Shown piece by piece: positions 12,700-26,103 of a DNA stretch of 64,000 bases. The notes under the pieces were generated by a model. The model saw nothing but the letters and a program-made list of their open reading frames with translations. It was not told the DNA's origin and did not search any database. The position numbers were made by a program, and so were the translations under genes. This DNA comes from Physcomitrium patens (lineage: Eukaryota; Streptophyta; Bryopsida; Funariales; Funariaceae): NCBI RefSeq assembly GCF_000002425.4, contig NC_037265.1, forward strand, positions 10,394,707-10,458,706, given 5' to 3'. Within the stretch, counting starts at the first letter, position 1. Every line of letters begins with the position of its first letter.

Positions 12700-13900
12700 T
12701 TTAGCAACCAAAGCTTTGCAAGCAATGGTCAATAAAATTGACTAGTTTGATGGAAGGGATATTTCAAAGTATTTAAGATGTTATGTTCGGGAAATGGAAT
12801 TAAATCGAATTTTTGAGAAGAAGATGGTTGAATTATTTGGACTAACCATAATACCAGAGATAAGAGAACATATTACCTCAATTATGGAGCATTATGGAAA
12901 TTCATGGGAGATTTTTTTACATGCATTAAAAGATGAATATTTCTTAGAAGATACTGATCGTATTACTAAGAAATTATTTCTAGAATGGATTGAGCAATCT
13001 AATAAGAATTTGCAAGCAACAGAGCTACTAAGGAAATTTGAGAGGCAGTATTCTCAATTATCGAAGGTAGAAAAATTGACATTAGAGCCGAAGAAGGTTG
13101 AGTTATTTCTTCAAGCTGCTCATAGAGAATTACAAGGAAAATTGGAGTTGCTTCTTGAAGACAAAGAAAAAGATGAAGGATTGGCAACAAAGTAGAAAAA
13201 TATTGAAAATGCGGTAGGTTTGCTTGCAAAAAGAAAAAAGAAGAAGGATAGGAGTAATATTCCAAAAGCAGTACAAGCACCTAAAATTCCAGTACATACA
13301 ACATGACCGACAACACCTATTGTTCAACCTTCGACATCTTTATAAAAAAAAAGAGACATGGGAATTGAAGAAATTATATGTGGAATGTGAGATCTTTAAA
13401 TCAAATTGACAAGACTCAAAGAATATACTTCTACAAATAAATTAAAGAATATTTCAAAACAAGGGTATATACAAAGATGTATCTGATGTGATGGCACTTC
13501 ACATACTAGGAAGGATTGTAATGAATATAATAATATGATACAACAAAGAGTTATTTACTGGAAAGATGGAAAGATCGCATTAAAGGATACAGAGGATCTC
13601 CTTCAAATCAATTTTGGCAAAGGAGATATGAAAGCATTAGTTTAAGATTACTTAATAGAATATGGAATAGCAACACGAGAGAGTGCAAGTTATGGTGCTA
13701 GAATAGATGATGACTTTGGCGGAGGTATAGAAACTACTGAATTTTGGGCTTTTGCTATTTTCACAATGCAAAAAGAAAAAATGCCTCCGAAAGCATTATT
13801 GAGGACTGCAGCTGCAATACGAGGTGCAATAGGTTGAGAAGATCCTATTGAATTTCTTTCAGTTCATGCATATATTGCTAAGAATCAACATAAAGCCTTG
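12700..13900 (+). pseudogene. Gag-like region of the fungal-like Ty3 element
   Basis: The longest piece (12794-13195, about 130 residues) is charged and helical, with LFGLTIIPEIREHI and a long Glu/Lys-rich stretch, as in gag capsid-type regions. It lies upstream of the protease and RT. The assignment rests mainly on position. The region is broken. Confidence 0.5.
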
Positions 13901-14419
13901 ATGGAAGAAAAGAGACGAGGAAATTTTAATGATACAAGAGAAGGAAATTCTTTTAAGAGGCAAACTCGAAGAAATGAGGCTTGTGAGGTGGTTTCACAAG
14001 AATTACCTATAAAGGATACTTCAACATCATTGAAAGAAAAAACAAAGGAGATAAAAGTTAAAAGTAAATCAATTGCTTATAAGCTACTTTTTGATATTGA
14101 AGCAACAACAAATTTAAAAGGGGTGTTGAAAGAACGTATATTAAATACTAAAGTGGAATTCATATTGAAAGAGATTTTAAAAATTACAAAGAAAGAGTTT
14201 CATGATGTTATCATTGACAACATTAAGCGAAAGAAGCAATTAATGGGCAAAGCTAGAATGAGTCATACTAATGATGTAGGATTATATAAAGATGAAGAAG
14301 AGGTTGATAATGGTTACAAGCAATCAACAAATGAAAAGAATGGATATAATCAATGAGTACGTTTTGAAGATTATAGTGATAAGAAAATGGGAGCTTCAAG
14401 CCATTATACTCGGAAACAT

Positions 14420-17400
14420 TGAACAAGGGCAACTACTGAAGTATTGGTGAAAGTAGGACATATAGAAGAACCAATTGTTACTTTAGTTGACTATGGTTCT
14501 GAAATAAATCTTATATTTAAGGATCTTTATAAGAAGCGAAAATGGCGAATTGATATGGAACATGGATGGGTAATATGAGCAGCTAATAACACACGAGGCA
14601 AATTATATGGAGCTTGTCTAGATGTCAAAATTTGGATTAGAGATGTTGCAACAAAATAACATTTCTTTGTTTAAGTTACAATGTCTTATCCATTGATTTT
14701 AGGACAACCTTATATTATGGCAATACGGATGGAAACAAAAGTATTTAACAATGGTTCTGCTTATACAAAGGTACATAGTGAAGATGGAAGGAAAGCTGAA
14801 TAGTTTCTAACAGTACCTCCTAATTATGAACGGAATCGAGATAGGTTGAGGGAGAAACCATTGCCAAGGGTTGTTGAAGGATTTAAGGATTTTGGAAAAG
14901 TACCACTATAAAGCAAGATTATGGAGGTACAAAAGAGGAGGTACTCTTGCGAGATGAAGGTACCTTTGATGTGAGTTTTATTGGTATTTTTGAAAATATA
15001 ATTATTATGTATAAGAAAGTTGATGATTTTAAAAGAAAAGAAAGAAAAAGCTTACATAGTATTGAAAGGAAATTATGCAAGTTAGGGACATTAGAAGATG
15101 ATGAGAAGATTTTAGGTGTTTATGAAGAAAATGGATTGGAGGATTCTTTAGAATTAATCACATCTATTAGATTAGGAGATAATGATAAGATTGTGGAAAT
15201 TCATTGGAGGGAGGTTTATTCTATACTTGAAACTTTTCAAGCACCCGAAGTTATTATAGAGACAAAATATAAAACAGTAGATAAAAAAGTAAAACCTGTT
15301 GCCGGACCTTTACCAAAGGATTCTAAAGAAAAAATAGAAGAAACATCAAAAGAAGAGAATTTAAGAGATCCAAAGAAGATTAGACATTAGTTTACAAAGG
15401 AGACTTTTGAAGAATTGAAGATTGGATGTGATGGTTCTTTATTTCCAATAGAAATTGAATATTTTTAAAAAATGCTTGCAAAAAGAGATAAATCATTTGC
15501 CTTTGGGTCTCATGAAATAGGATGTGTAGATCCTAATGTTGTTGCTCCTATGGTTATCGTTACAGTACCTCATGTGCCTTAGAACTTAAAGCCAATTCCC
15601 GTGCCAAGGACACATTTACCTAAATTGGTAGAATTATTGAAAGAAAAGATGCAAATGAAAGTTTTGGAGCCTTCTTTTGCTCTATATTCTAGTCGTTGGT
15701 TTACGGTGCCTAAGAAAAATGGATTGTTACATTTTATTTAAGATATGCAACCAATGAATGCAATAACTATAAGAAATATAGGTATAGGAACTTTAGTAGA
15801 CGAGTTTACAGAAACATTTGTCGGAAGAGCAATTTATTCAATGGATGATTTATATTCGGATTATGATCAATTTCAACTTATGCATGGGAGTAGAGATCTA
15901 ACAACAATGAGAATGCCACTTGGATTACTTAAAATGTGTACTCTCCCTCAGGGTGCTACTAATTTAGTTGCATATATGATAAATAGAATGAATAAGGTAT
16001 TAAGAGACTTCATTTTTGAAAAAACTATGTCCTTTTTAGATGATGTTCCTATCAAAGGATGTAAAGAAGGAGAAAAAGATGAAACTTTAGATGAAAGGGG
16101 GGTGTCGCAAATATGTTGTTGATCATATATAAGATTGTGAAAAGATTTTAACTCCACTTGAAGAGGTTCATCTTACACTTTCAGGAGTAAAATCTATATT
16201 TGAAATACAAGAAGTTCTTATTATTGGGTATTTGTATGGGTTTTATAGAAGAAAGCTAGATCCAAGTAAAGTTAATGCAATTGGAAGAATGAAAGATTCA
16301 TGTGACTTTTTAACGAAAGTACGTAAGTTTTTAAGGGCTTGTGTATTTTATTGTATATGGATTATTCATTATGCTCATGTAGCGGATCCATTGTATGAAT
16401 TATTACGTAAGAGTTATCGGTTTAAATGGAAAAGAAAGCATACTAAAGCAATGCAGAAGCTAAAAGTGTTATTGGTGACACCTCCAATTTTAAGAAAAAT
16501 TGATTATGACTGTAATAGACAAGTAATTCTTACTGTGGATATCAATCCTATTGCTATTGGATGGGCTATGGGTCAAGATGATTCAAGTGGAAATAGATTT
16601 ACAGTTCGATTTAGAGCTAAAGTTTTAAGTACTCGTCAACGTGCATATTTGCAAATCAAAAGAGAACTTTGGAGAGTTGTTTCGGCTATGAAAGCTGAAA
16701 GGGATTATTTGATTGGTGCAACAATATTAATTGAAATGGATTGCTTGCCATTGCTTGGAATGATTACTAATTATTCAATGCCAGACATTGCAATGTTAAG
16801 ATGGATTACTTATATTAAGTCATTAAATTCGAAATTTAAGTATCTTGCTGGAAAAGATAATTTAGTAGTAGATATGCTATCTCAAATAAGATATGAATGA
16901 GAAGACAAAATGGTTGAAGACATTGATGATGTTGGGTCAAAATTCTATTCAGTATCAAATCTTAACAAAGAAGATAAGCTATTTCTTGAAGAAAATTATG
17001 AAGGAGAGTTATTGGATATTGATCATTATTTGAATACCTTGACTAAGCAAGAAAATTGGTCTATAAAAAAATTTAAACAAATAAAAAAAAAAGCATATGG
17101 ATTTTTGCTTCAAGAAAGATTCTTATGAATGAGACTAAAGAAAGGAATTGGAATGCCACAAAGAGTGATAGGCAATAAGAAAGAGAAATTATTTGCTGCT
17201 ATGGATGTATAGAAAAAATCACTACAGATTGTAGAGAATTAAATGCACAAGAAGCTCGTGAATTCTTTGAAAGATGTAGAATTAAACTATCACTGACTAC
17301 TACTTATAAACTTGAAGGAAATGCATAAAGTGAGCATCATCATCCACCGATTGTGAAAGCATTAGTTAAAGCTTGTAATGGGAAGGTTAGAGAATGGCCA

Positions 17401-17910
17401 CAACTTTTATCATTTACATTATGGACTGATCGAACAACTCATAGCTCAGTAATGGGATATATGTCTATTGAGCTTATGACATATCAAAAATTAATTATGC
17501 CAATTGAAAAAAAAAGTATCTACTTGGAGTGTACTACCATGGGAAGATGGATTGATAAGAGAAGAACTTCTAGCAATTAGAATTTAACAATTAAAGCAAA
17601 GATCAAAAGATGTGCAAATAGTATTAGAAAGGTTTAAAAAAGTGAGGTTACAAAACAAGACACGATTTGATAAATAACATCGATTGAGGCCTAAAGCAAT
17701 TGAAGAAGGTGATTGGATTTTGGTCTATGATAGTAGCTTAGACAATCAACATAGTGCTTTAAGGAAGTTTTCTAAGCGATGGTTTGGACCGTATGTGGTA
17801 ACAACTGTTCATGATAATACAACTTATTCATTGTGGGAGTTAGATGGAATAAGGTTAAAAATACTAATTACAAGGAAGCGAGTAAAAATATTTAAACAAT
17901 AATACACAGA
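14420..17910 (+). pseudogene. Pol region of the fungal-like Ty3 element
   Basis: Protease-like LVDYGSEIN sits near 14490. RT holds MPLGL and LPQGATN near 15910-15960 and FLDDVPIKG near 16035. RNase H holds LTVDINPIAIGWAMGQDD near 16530-16580 and later KDNLVVDMLSQIRYE near 16855-16895. Integrase remnants are at 17353-17580, with a C-terminal segment at 17684-17902 (RPKAIEEGDWILVYDSS, then FSKRWFGPYVV). No chromodomain was seen after this segment. The region is broken into several pieces. Confidence 0.75.
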
Positions 17911-18059
17911 AATAAATATAGAAGACCTTGATGAAGATATAGATATTCCTCAATAGGAAGATGAATTTGACGTGGATAGCAAAAGTGATGAAGAAGATTT
18001 GGACGAAGACTTGGAGAACGTATTATGAATCAAACAACAACTCGATTATTTAGTACATA

Positions 18060-18810
18060 TCAGAGGATGCATAGGTTTAGAAGGAGTGGATGTCATGTTG
18101 TAATATGACTATATGGTGAAAATATAAATGAAAAAGATATTATTAATATTTAGTCATCTTGGATATTAAAAATAGTGGCCAATTCCAGTGCCAATATTCA
18201 GGGTTAGTTAATGTTATCCCACCAGCGTCATCGAATCAAGTATCCTCCTTACCAACAGGACAACCAGGATCATTTTCTAATCCTACATAGAACAAGCTTA
18301 GTAGGTGTATACTAGTGGAGACATCCAATATGCATGATGGGGGTGCAGGAAGACCACTTCGTCGTTTCTGTTGAAGACATGTTCATTATTATGCTAGTGA
18401 ATGTTCGAATCTCAAAGCTAGTAATGATTACATGCCAGTGTGAAGGAATTGCAAGCAGTTGAGGCATACTTATCAACAATATAATGCTCTATCAAATTTC
18501 AATAAACAGGATCAACAGATCCAAAGCCAAGGAAAAATTGAAGAGATAAATTAAAATCCTTAAGATTCTCTAGTAAATCAGGTAGATTGAATCTGAGTCG
18601 TTCTTACTAAGAGTCAACAAAAGAGAAAAGGACCAATTTCATATTCGGGTGAGTCTAATGTAAAGGGCCAATTTGATCTAATTACAGGGACATCCAATCC
18701 AAGTCCTGGTATAGGCCTCTTACTCAGTATGAGACCTGATTTGGTTGAGCAATCTAATGAGGTCGCAAATATGGAGGCTTTGGTTCCATTTCAAGTTGTT
18801 TTGTTCTCTA
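18060..18810 (+). other. Decayed frame with two CCHC-like zinc knuckles, between pol and 3' LTR
   Basis: Downstream of the integrase tail and just before the right LTR, the plus strand holds a decayed protein-like stretch. It carries two adjacent knuckle-like motifs, one around 18360-18410 (RRFC...VHYYASEC) and one around 18450-18485 (CRNCKQLRHTYQQ). A CCHC region after pol is out of order for Ty3 elements. It may be a captured gag or LINE ORF1 piece, or part of a different element sharing the right LTR. I cannot tell which. Confidence 0.4.
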
Positions 18811-19332
18811 TGCCATTTTAGGAAAAACATCCTTTTCATAAAAAGATTCTCTTAGAAATAAGAATTTTGGGAAAGCGCCATCGGCTGTTCGAATTTGGAA
18901 TCCAGGGCGGGAGAAAAAGAGATCACATGGAGTTAAAAGGGAGGAGTGGATAAGGAAAGGGGTATTCAGAGATCAGGATTTTAGGGTCGGAGAGCTAGCT
19001 TCAAGCTCCTTCAAAAGGTGTAGAATTGGGTTCATAGGATTTGAGAGGAATTTAGTAATTATTGCTAAAAGTCAATGTTTGTATTAGTGAATTGGGTTCA
19101 TAGGGTTTGGGAGGACTTTAGCAATTGTTGCTGAAAGTTAGTGTTTGTATTGGTGAATTGAAATTTTTGTAATAAAATAACAGCTGGTACTCTTGACTGT
19201 TTTGTGAAATTTGAGAAACTTCTGTGGTTGAAATTAAGAGGTGTCTAGAGGGTTGAATATGCCGAGTGCGTACAAAATTTTGTATTAATCTGATGGAACA
19301 GATAGATGATATTTGACTATTAGTATCTTTGA
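18811..19332 (+). repeat. Right LTR of the fungal-like Ty3 element
   Basis: Matches 11351-11854. It has only two copies of the 65-base internal tandem unit, and about 75 extra bases (18950-19025) that are absent from the left copy. Confidence 0.7.
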
Positions 19333-22300
19333 AGATAGTTAATAGGTCTTCTTAGCTATGAGTAGTGTCCTATACCAAGGCTAGAACATGATCTTGTTAT
19401 TTGGTTGTTGTTGAGGCCTTTTTAACTTCCTACAAATAAAATATTTGAAAGACTATTAAGAGTTATTTTTGTCTCTAATAAAATTACCAAACATTGGAAA
19501 TCTCTTCTAAGGTCATAATACCAAACATGTTGTATTTCGCCATCTATTTAAAGAAAGACATGTTATTCTTGAAGATCTTCATCTTGATTATATCATCTTG
19601 AAGGTTGTGATAATTATAATATCTTATCTAATAAGTCAGCAAGTGAAAGCTCTTGAGTTAAATCTATTAATGTTGATTTTCCATTTCTTTAACATCACAA
19701 ATACATAGAAACTACAAAGAAGGACAGAAGGCAGAATATTATCTTCTTTAGATCTTGTTTCTTTTATAACAAAGATTTACTATTCTTTATCTTAATTTTG
19801 ATGGATGTCATTGATAAAAAGCTTCAATTCTCTTTGTTGTATTTGTAAGATTCTTTGCTGGCTTCAATGTGCATTTACTAATATCATATCTACATCCATG
19901 AATAAGATGTTCCAACCTATTTTGGCACTACCTTGAATCTAAGACTTCTTCTGCCTCAAAATCTTCATTATTATCCACTTCTATAGAAGGAAGTCACATT
20001 TGTCTTCTTTCCAAGATATTCATTTTCTTATATGGCTCTAGAAGACATACGTGAAATATGAAATGAATTTTCATAGACTTTGGTAGATATAATTGATAAT
20101 CAACAAAATTATCTTATTCATTAATAAGAAAAGATCCAAGCCTATAATAGTCTAACTTATCACAAGGATGAGTAATCTTGATATTGCAACAAAGTAATTA
20201 TATCTTATTACCTATGTTGAATTGTGATTGTTCCTTCCAATAGGCATTTGCATTAATCTTTTATTGTTCTTGAGCTCTCTTTAAGTGCACCTTCATTGTT
20301 GCATGTAACCTAACAAATGATTTGCCAAATCTATTGTTGCAAGATTATTAACTTTTAAAAAGTCAAAAATATCAAATCATAGATGATAACTATAATTAGT
20401 AAAAAAAAATATTTATTGAGTAGAAGAATATATTAAATTATTATATGTAAACTTTGCCAATGATAAAAGAATTTATCAATCAATTTCATAATAGTTAATG
20501 GTATACGTCAAGTATTACTCCAAAATTTCATTCATCCATTCTATTTTTTCCATAAATTTGAGGATGAAAAATAAAATAAAGCTTTATATCTACTTTTAAA
20601 ATCTTAAAAAAGGTTTTTCAAAATCTTGATATAAATTGAATCTTCCTATTCAATATGATATTTTTAAATAATCTGTGATAGCAATAGATGTTGTTAAAAA
20701 AAAACTTAGTCATTTCTTCACTTGTGATAGATTTTGTATATAGTACAAAATATACTATCTTGATAAAATAATCTACTACTATAAATATATTATCATATAA
20801 ATGTGAGATTAGAAGATTTGTGATAAAATCTATAGAAATGGAAGATCATGGTTGTTCTAGAATAGGTAATGGCTAAAGAAGTCTATAAAGTGAATGGCAA
20901 GGAGTTTTGGATCTTGAATAAATATCACATGATTATACAAAGTCTTTGACTACCTTCTACATTTGAAGCCACTAAAAATCTTTTGATATTAATTCCAAAT
21001 TCTTATTATATTCAAAATATCTAACTTCTCAAAAGTCATGACAAGTTTGAAGAATGCATAATTGTGCCCTATCTTTTAGAATGTACAATCACCTTTTGAA
21101 ATAAAATAGGTTTTTCTTGAACTTCAACTTAGAAGTATCATGAGACTTAAAAGAATTATTTTTAATATCATAGACAAGAGAATCAAAGGACATACTTGAT
21201 TGAATTCGCTCAAAAAATATTGAATCAATAATCAATGTTGATTTTATTGCTAAAAGATGAAAATACTCCGGCTTTAAGAAAATTATTCTTTGTTGATCAA
21301 AAGATACATTTTCTTCTTTTGGTGTAAGATAAGAATATCTAAAAAGGACATCCAACAAACTTAGTTATTTTTCTAGTCGATAAGTGATCTTGAAATCAAA
21401 TCTTAATAAAGATATACTCCAATAAGCTTAACAACAATTTAAAACACGTGCCAACATGAAGTACTTGAGGTTTTTGTAATCTACATACATGGTAACTAGA
21501 TTCAAGGTGTCTTCTAAATAATGATGCTATTCTTGAAATAAATCCATGATTATAAGGAGCTTTTTGTTGTAGATTTTATAATTAAACTTGGCTGCTGAAA
21601 AATTTCTAGAATTAAAAGCTACTAGATAGAGTTTATTATCTACTCTCATTTGTGATAACACTACATCCAAGGTAAAGTCTTATGCATTTTTTTCTATAAA
21701 AAAATACCTTAAAGAAGTCAACACAATATAAATTTGATAAAAAAATAAATCCTTTTTTTAAAGCATCAAATGATGCTTTGGCTTCTTTAATCTATTTTAA
21801 TTTTTTTTATAAGTCAAACGTATAAGTAAAACTATAACTTAAAAAAAAAATTCTTGATGACAATTCAATAGTAATTAGCAAAGCCTAAAAAGTATTGCAT
21901 GTTTCTTACTATTTTTAAAATCTTCCAATTCATAATAATTTGGATCTTTTTTAGATCTATCATTAGTCTTTTGTTGGAAATGATGTATCCTAGGAAGTCA
22001 ACTTAAATATTGTAGAATATATATTTTTCTAATTTGGCATATAATCCTGCATCTCTAAGTTTTTGTGACACATGACAAATATGAATTTTGTGTTCTTTTG
22101 TGTTCTTAGAATAGATTAAGATATTGTCTAAATAATAGACAACAAAATCATCAAGAAATTCACAAAAAATATCATTCATTAAATGTTGAAAAGTAGCTAG
22201 TGCATTTGTGAGTCCAAAAGCCATGACATTATATTCAAAATGCCTATACTTGGTTTAAAATAAAATTTTCCATTCATCTCTTTCTTTCATGTATATCAAA

Positions 22301-23658
22301 TTATATATTCTTCATAGATCTATTTTTGTATAGATTTTTGTTTGATTCAATTCATCAAAAAGTCCTAAAATCTAAGATAGAAGATATCTATTCTTGATAG
22401 TGATTTTTTTGAGTCCTTAATAGTCTACACACATTTGCAAAGATCTATCTTTTTTCTTTATAAATAAATGGCATATGAAATTCTCAGTCAAGTTCTTATC
22501 AATATACTCTTTAAATGTAGCCAACTCATTTTAAGATAGGCTGTAGACTAGTCCAAATGGTAGTTGAGGTTCTTTGTGAAGATCAATGGAATAACATAAG
22601 TTTGATGCTTTGAAAGAATATTTGCATTCTTCTTCTCAAAAATATCTTCAAAAACTTGATATTGATTAAGAATACCACTTAATGTCTTTTCACCATTAGA
22701 AATAGGTGTGGCATATAAAACAAAAGATAACCCTTCTTTTGTGGTATACATGAAAGTTTTTATACCTACTAATAAGAGTTTGGATGTACTAGACTTATGT
22801 ATTTGTATTTAACTAAGTGAATTTTGGATCAATTTGTTAGAAAAAATTAGGTTACAAGAAATCCAATTTATTTGAGCATTATACTTTTTTAACCTAGATA
22901 ATTCTAAAATAATTAGATTAGATAAAGATCTTATTATATTAAATATTAATATACTATTATAATCTTTAATTTTTATATATAAAGAAAAAATCTCATGTTT
23001 AACATCTCCAAAAGATAGCAAATAATCATTTATGAATTCTACATGTATACGTTTAGTTTTTTTGATTAACAATACTTTTTGTTTTTTGACAAAATCTTTG
23101 TCTATAAAATAGGTTGAGGCTTCTAAATCTAACAAAGCTAAAAATTTGTAATTTTTTGATTCTAAATAAATTTCTATTATAAAATAAGGTGAAGAATCTA
23201 TAGAGAAAATAAAATCTTTACTAAAAATTATATAAGATTCTAATTACATGATTTCTATTATAATTGAAGAAATTTGTTTTTCAACATATTATCTTTTTTG
23301 GCAACCATACTTCTTATTTTGTGTTTACATTGTTTCTTTGGATAATATTCGAAAGTATATTTAGCTTCTTCATAATGTAAGCAAAATCCCTCTTAATGTT
23401 GTTAAGTCTTTTCCTGCTCCTTGAGGGATTTGAAATGTAACAAATTAATTTGCATTGGTTTTAGCCTTCATGAATAAATTTCTAAAAACATAGAAGTTAT
23501 AGTCATTATTTGATTTATTCTTCTCCAACCAAATTTGTATCCTTGATGTCTTTTAAATAATTTATTGTCACATATAATAGCTTAAACAATACATTGTTCT
23601 AAAGATTTTGCCTTTGACATTATCAATAATAAATCTTTGATATTATCCTTCAATCCAT

Positions 23659-25210
23659 TGTCATGACATAATATGACTAATAAGTAAAAAAGATGAAAAA
23701 ATTATTATATTATAGAAGATCTTACTTCAAATATTACAAAAAATTATCTTACAAGATAGACAATAATCTAAAAAAAAGTAAAATTAAAGGTATAAATGCT
23801 ATTTTTTTTACGAAGTAGGCTTCTACTTACTTTGTAAGACCATAAATAAGATAAAATAAGATAGATTAGAAAATAAAGGATATGAACATATGTAAGAAGA
23901 AGTTAGGAGTTGATTTGAATAAAAACTAACTCAAAAAGGCAAAATTTAATATCCAAAGAAGACCGATTATCAACTTAGATTGAAATTTGGCCTTAAGACA
24001 CAAAACCCAGTACCTATGGCAACTTTGGGATTTTTTGGTAGATCAAAGAGTGGAATTTGAAAGCAAACTTGATAGAAGTTCTTTAAGTATTAAGTTTAAG
24101 TGATTTGACTATGTAATGACTTTGTAAAAGCTTTGCAAAGTCACAATTGTTTTGGATGATTTTAAAATTTGTGAAATAAAAAGGATATTATGTTGTAGAA
24201 AATTTCATGAGTTTGGTAGTAGATCTATAATTCAAATTTTAAAGACTTATATAAATATTTGTTTAAAGTATATGTTATAAGTTTGAAATTAATCAAACAA
24301 TTGAATTAAAGGTTATTGAATTTCAAGTATATTAAAGTCTTAAAAATTGGACTTTGAAGGGTAATTAGAATTTCTAAGATCTTCAGCAATCTACTAATTG
24401 GATTGGAGTGAACTTTATATGTGAGGATAAGAAACTTGATTTTTTACATATATGTAAAATTTTAAAACAATTAAACGGTTTGAAAAGAAGATATTGGCAT
24501 TTGAAGTTTAATATTTAGATTAGAGTAGGAGGCTAGCCAACACCTGAGCGGATTTTAGGATATTTCTTTTATTTGATAAGAAATTATCTTCAAATTTTAT
24601 ATACTTGTTGCTAACTTAATTATTAAAAAATATATTAAAATTTAAGTAAAATCAATAGTTTAGTTGATAGATATTGAGGTTCTAAATCATTCTAGGATTA
24701 GGTTGAATTGGTTAGGTTTTGATTAGGTTTTAGTTTATGATTAGGATTGACTTAGGATTTAGGATTTGATTAAGATTTGATTAGGATTTAAAAATAGACT
24801 AGGATTTTGGGATTTAATTAGGATTTTTTTAGGATTTAGGATTTAGGATTTGGCCCAAAGATTAATTGAAGTCTATTAGGATTTCAACTAGGATTAAATT
24901 AGGACTTGAATGAGATTTAATTAAGATATATTTGTGATTATTCTAATATTTTTATAGGATTTTTTAAAGATTCTTTTAAGGTTTATTATAGATTTTTTTT
25001 TGGACTCTTTTAAGATTTTTTATTGTTTCTTTTGTAATTTCTTTAAGATTTCTTTTGAATTTTATTAGAACTTATTTAGTATTATTAAATTTTAATTAGA
25101 ATTATTTAATATTCTATTAAAGTTAAGATTTTTGTTATTGCAATTTCTATTCTACCTTCCACAACTAGGTGCCTAGTATATTCTCAAGCAAGACTTCATG
25201 TTATAGAATA
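23659..25210 (-). repeat. Long LTR (about 1.55 kb), minus strand, nested in chromovirus gag
   Basis: Starts TGTCATGACATAATATGAC and ends near TTCATGTTATAGAATA, the reverse complement of the two ends of the copy at 61985-63543. Removing it brings together gag sequence that is continuous in the related element near 37860-37900. That shows insertion into an existing element and places the ends within a few bases. No internal genes are present, so it is probably a solo LTR. Positions 24690-24910 are made of degenerate GGATTT-type units. Confidence 0.75.
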
Positions 25211-26103
25211 CTATATTGAAATTGATTGATAAGAGCTTTGTCATTCTAATCCACATTACAAGTGAGGTTTTGAAATTCAATAGTATATATAGTGGCTGAC
25301 CATGATTTTTTTCATAAAATTAAGAACTTGGTCTTTTCTATTCTTTTGTAATCACTTTTTTCAAATATGGCCATAAACACTTGTAAGAATGAATTAAAAT
25401 CATAAAAGAATTATAATTTTTTTTTCATTAAAGGTACAAATCAAAAGATAGTACTTCTTAATATAAGCATGCATATGAAACTAACTTGAGTAAATCCATC
25501 GGAGTATTGGAAGAGATACAATCTTAAATAGAGCTTGACTTATTGCAAAAATCATTGAAATTTTGATCTTGTTCCATCAAATTTCTTAAGCATACTAATC
25601 CTTGTCTCCATCATACTTGTAGAAGAAAAACTCATTGAATTTGGTTATGAGGTTGATTTACTTACTTCCTCCAATCATACAACTTCTTATCTTAGACTTC
25701 AAACTTCTTCTATAGGTGTAGGAATAGTACTTCTATGATTTATGTTAGAAATACATGAGATTTTTATTCTTAGAATGTTGATAAATTTATGAAGAGTTGT
25801 AATAGTTGCAAATCTATTCTCACTTTTGTTGAGAGTAGCATCCATAATCTTTCCTTCATAGACAACTAAAAAAAATTCAAAAAATTAAATTAGATAAGGA
25901 TAAACTGCAACCTCTAATATCAAATGAAAATTTCTACAAAGAAGGATAATCCACTCTCTTTAAGGAAAAGATTAGTGTTAAAAAATAAGATTGTTTGTTT
26001 AAAGGTGGATATTTTGTAATCTTCTAAGTATAACAATAGAAGTGAAATAATCCATTCACTTCTAAAACAAAATAAAAACAAAAAATTAGTACTCTTTTTA
26101 AAT

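Larger units (their letters stand above)
11343..19332 (+). mobile_element. Broken Ty3-like LTR element with unusual, fungal-like pol
   Basis: A roughly 8 kb element with direct LTRs at about 11351-11854 and 18811-19332. Internal order on the plus strand: gag-like region (about 12700-13900), protease-like segment with LVDYGSEIN near 14490, RT (about 15560-16130), RNase H (about 16440-16900), integrase (about 17200-17600) and an integrase C-terminal part (17684-17902). The RT metal box reads FLDDVPIKG rather than the YLDDILIYS form of family 1, and the integrase tail has EGDWILVYDSSLDNQHS. I associate these motifs with Ty3 elements common in fungi. The LTRs differ by roughly 14 percent, mostly transitions, so it is older than the copia element. 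It has ten or more breaks. It cuts the Ty3 element on its left and the chromovirus on its right. The flanks do not form one pre-insertion site and no clean target duplication was seen. Confidence 0.75.

Noticed and set aside
12999-13327. Minus-strand frames opposite the gag-like region of the 11343-19332 element
   Set aside because: They are shadows of the plus-strand coding sequence, rich in Leu/Phe because the sense strand is Lys/Glu-rich.
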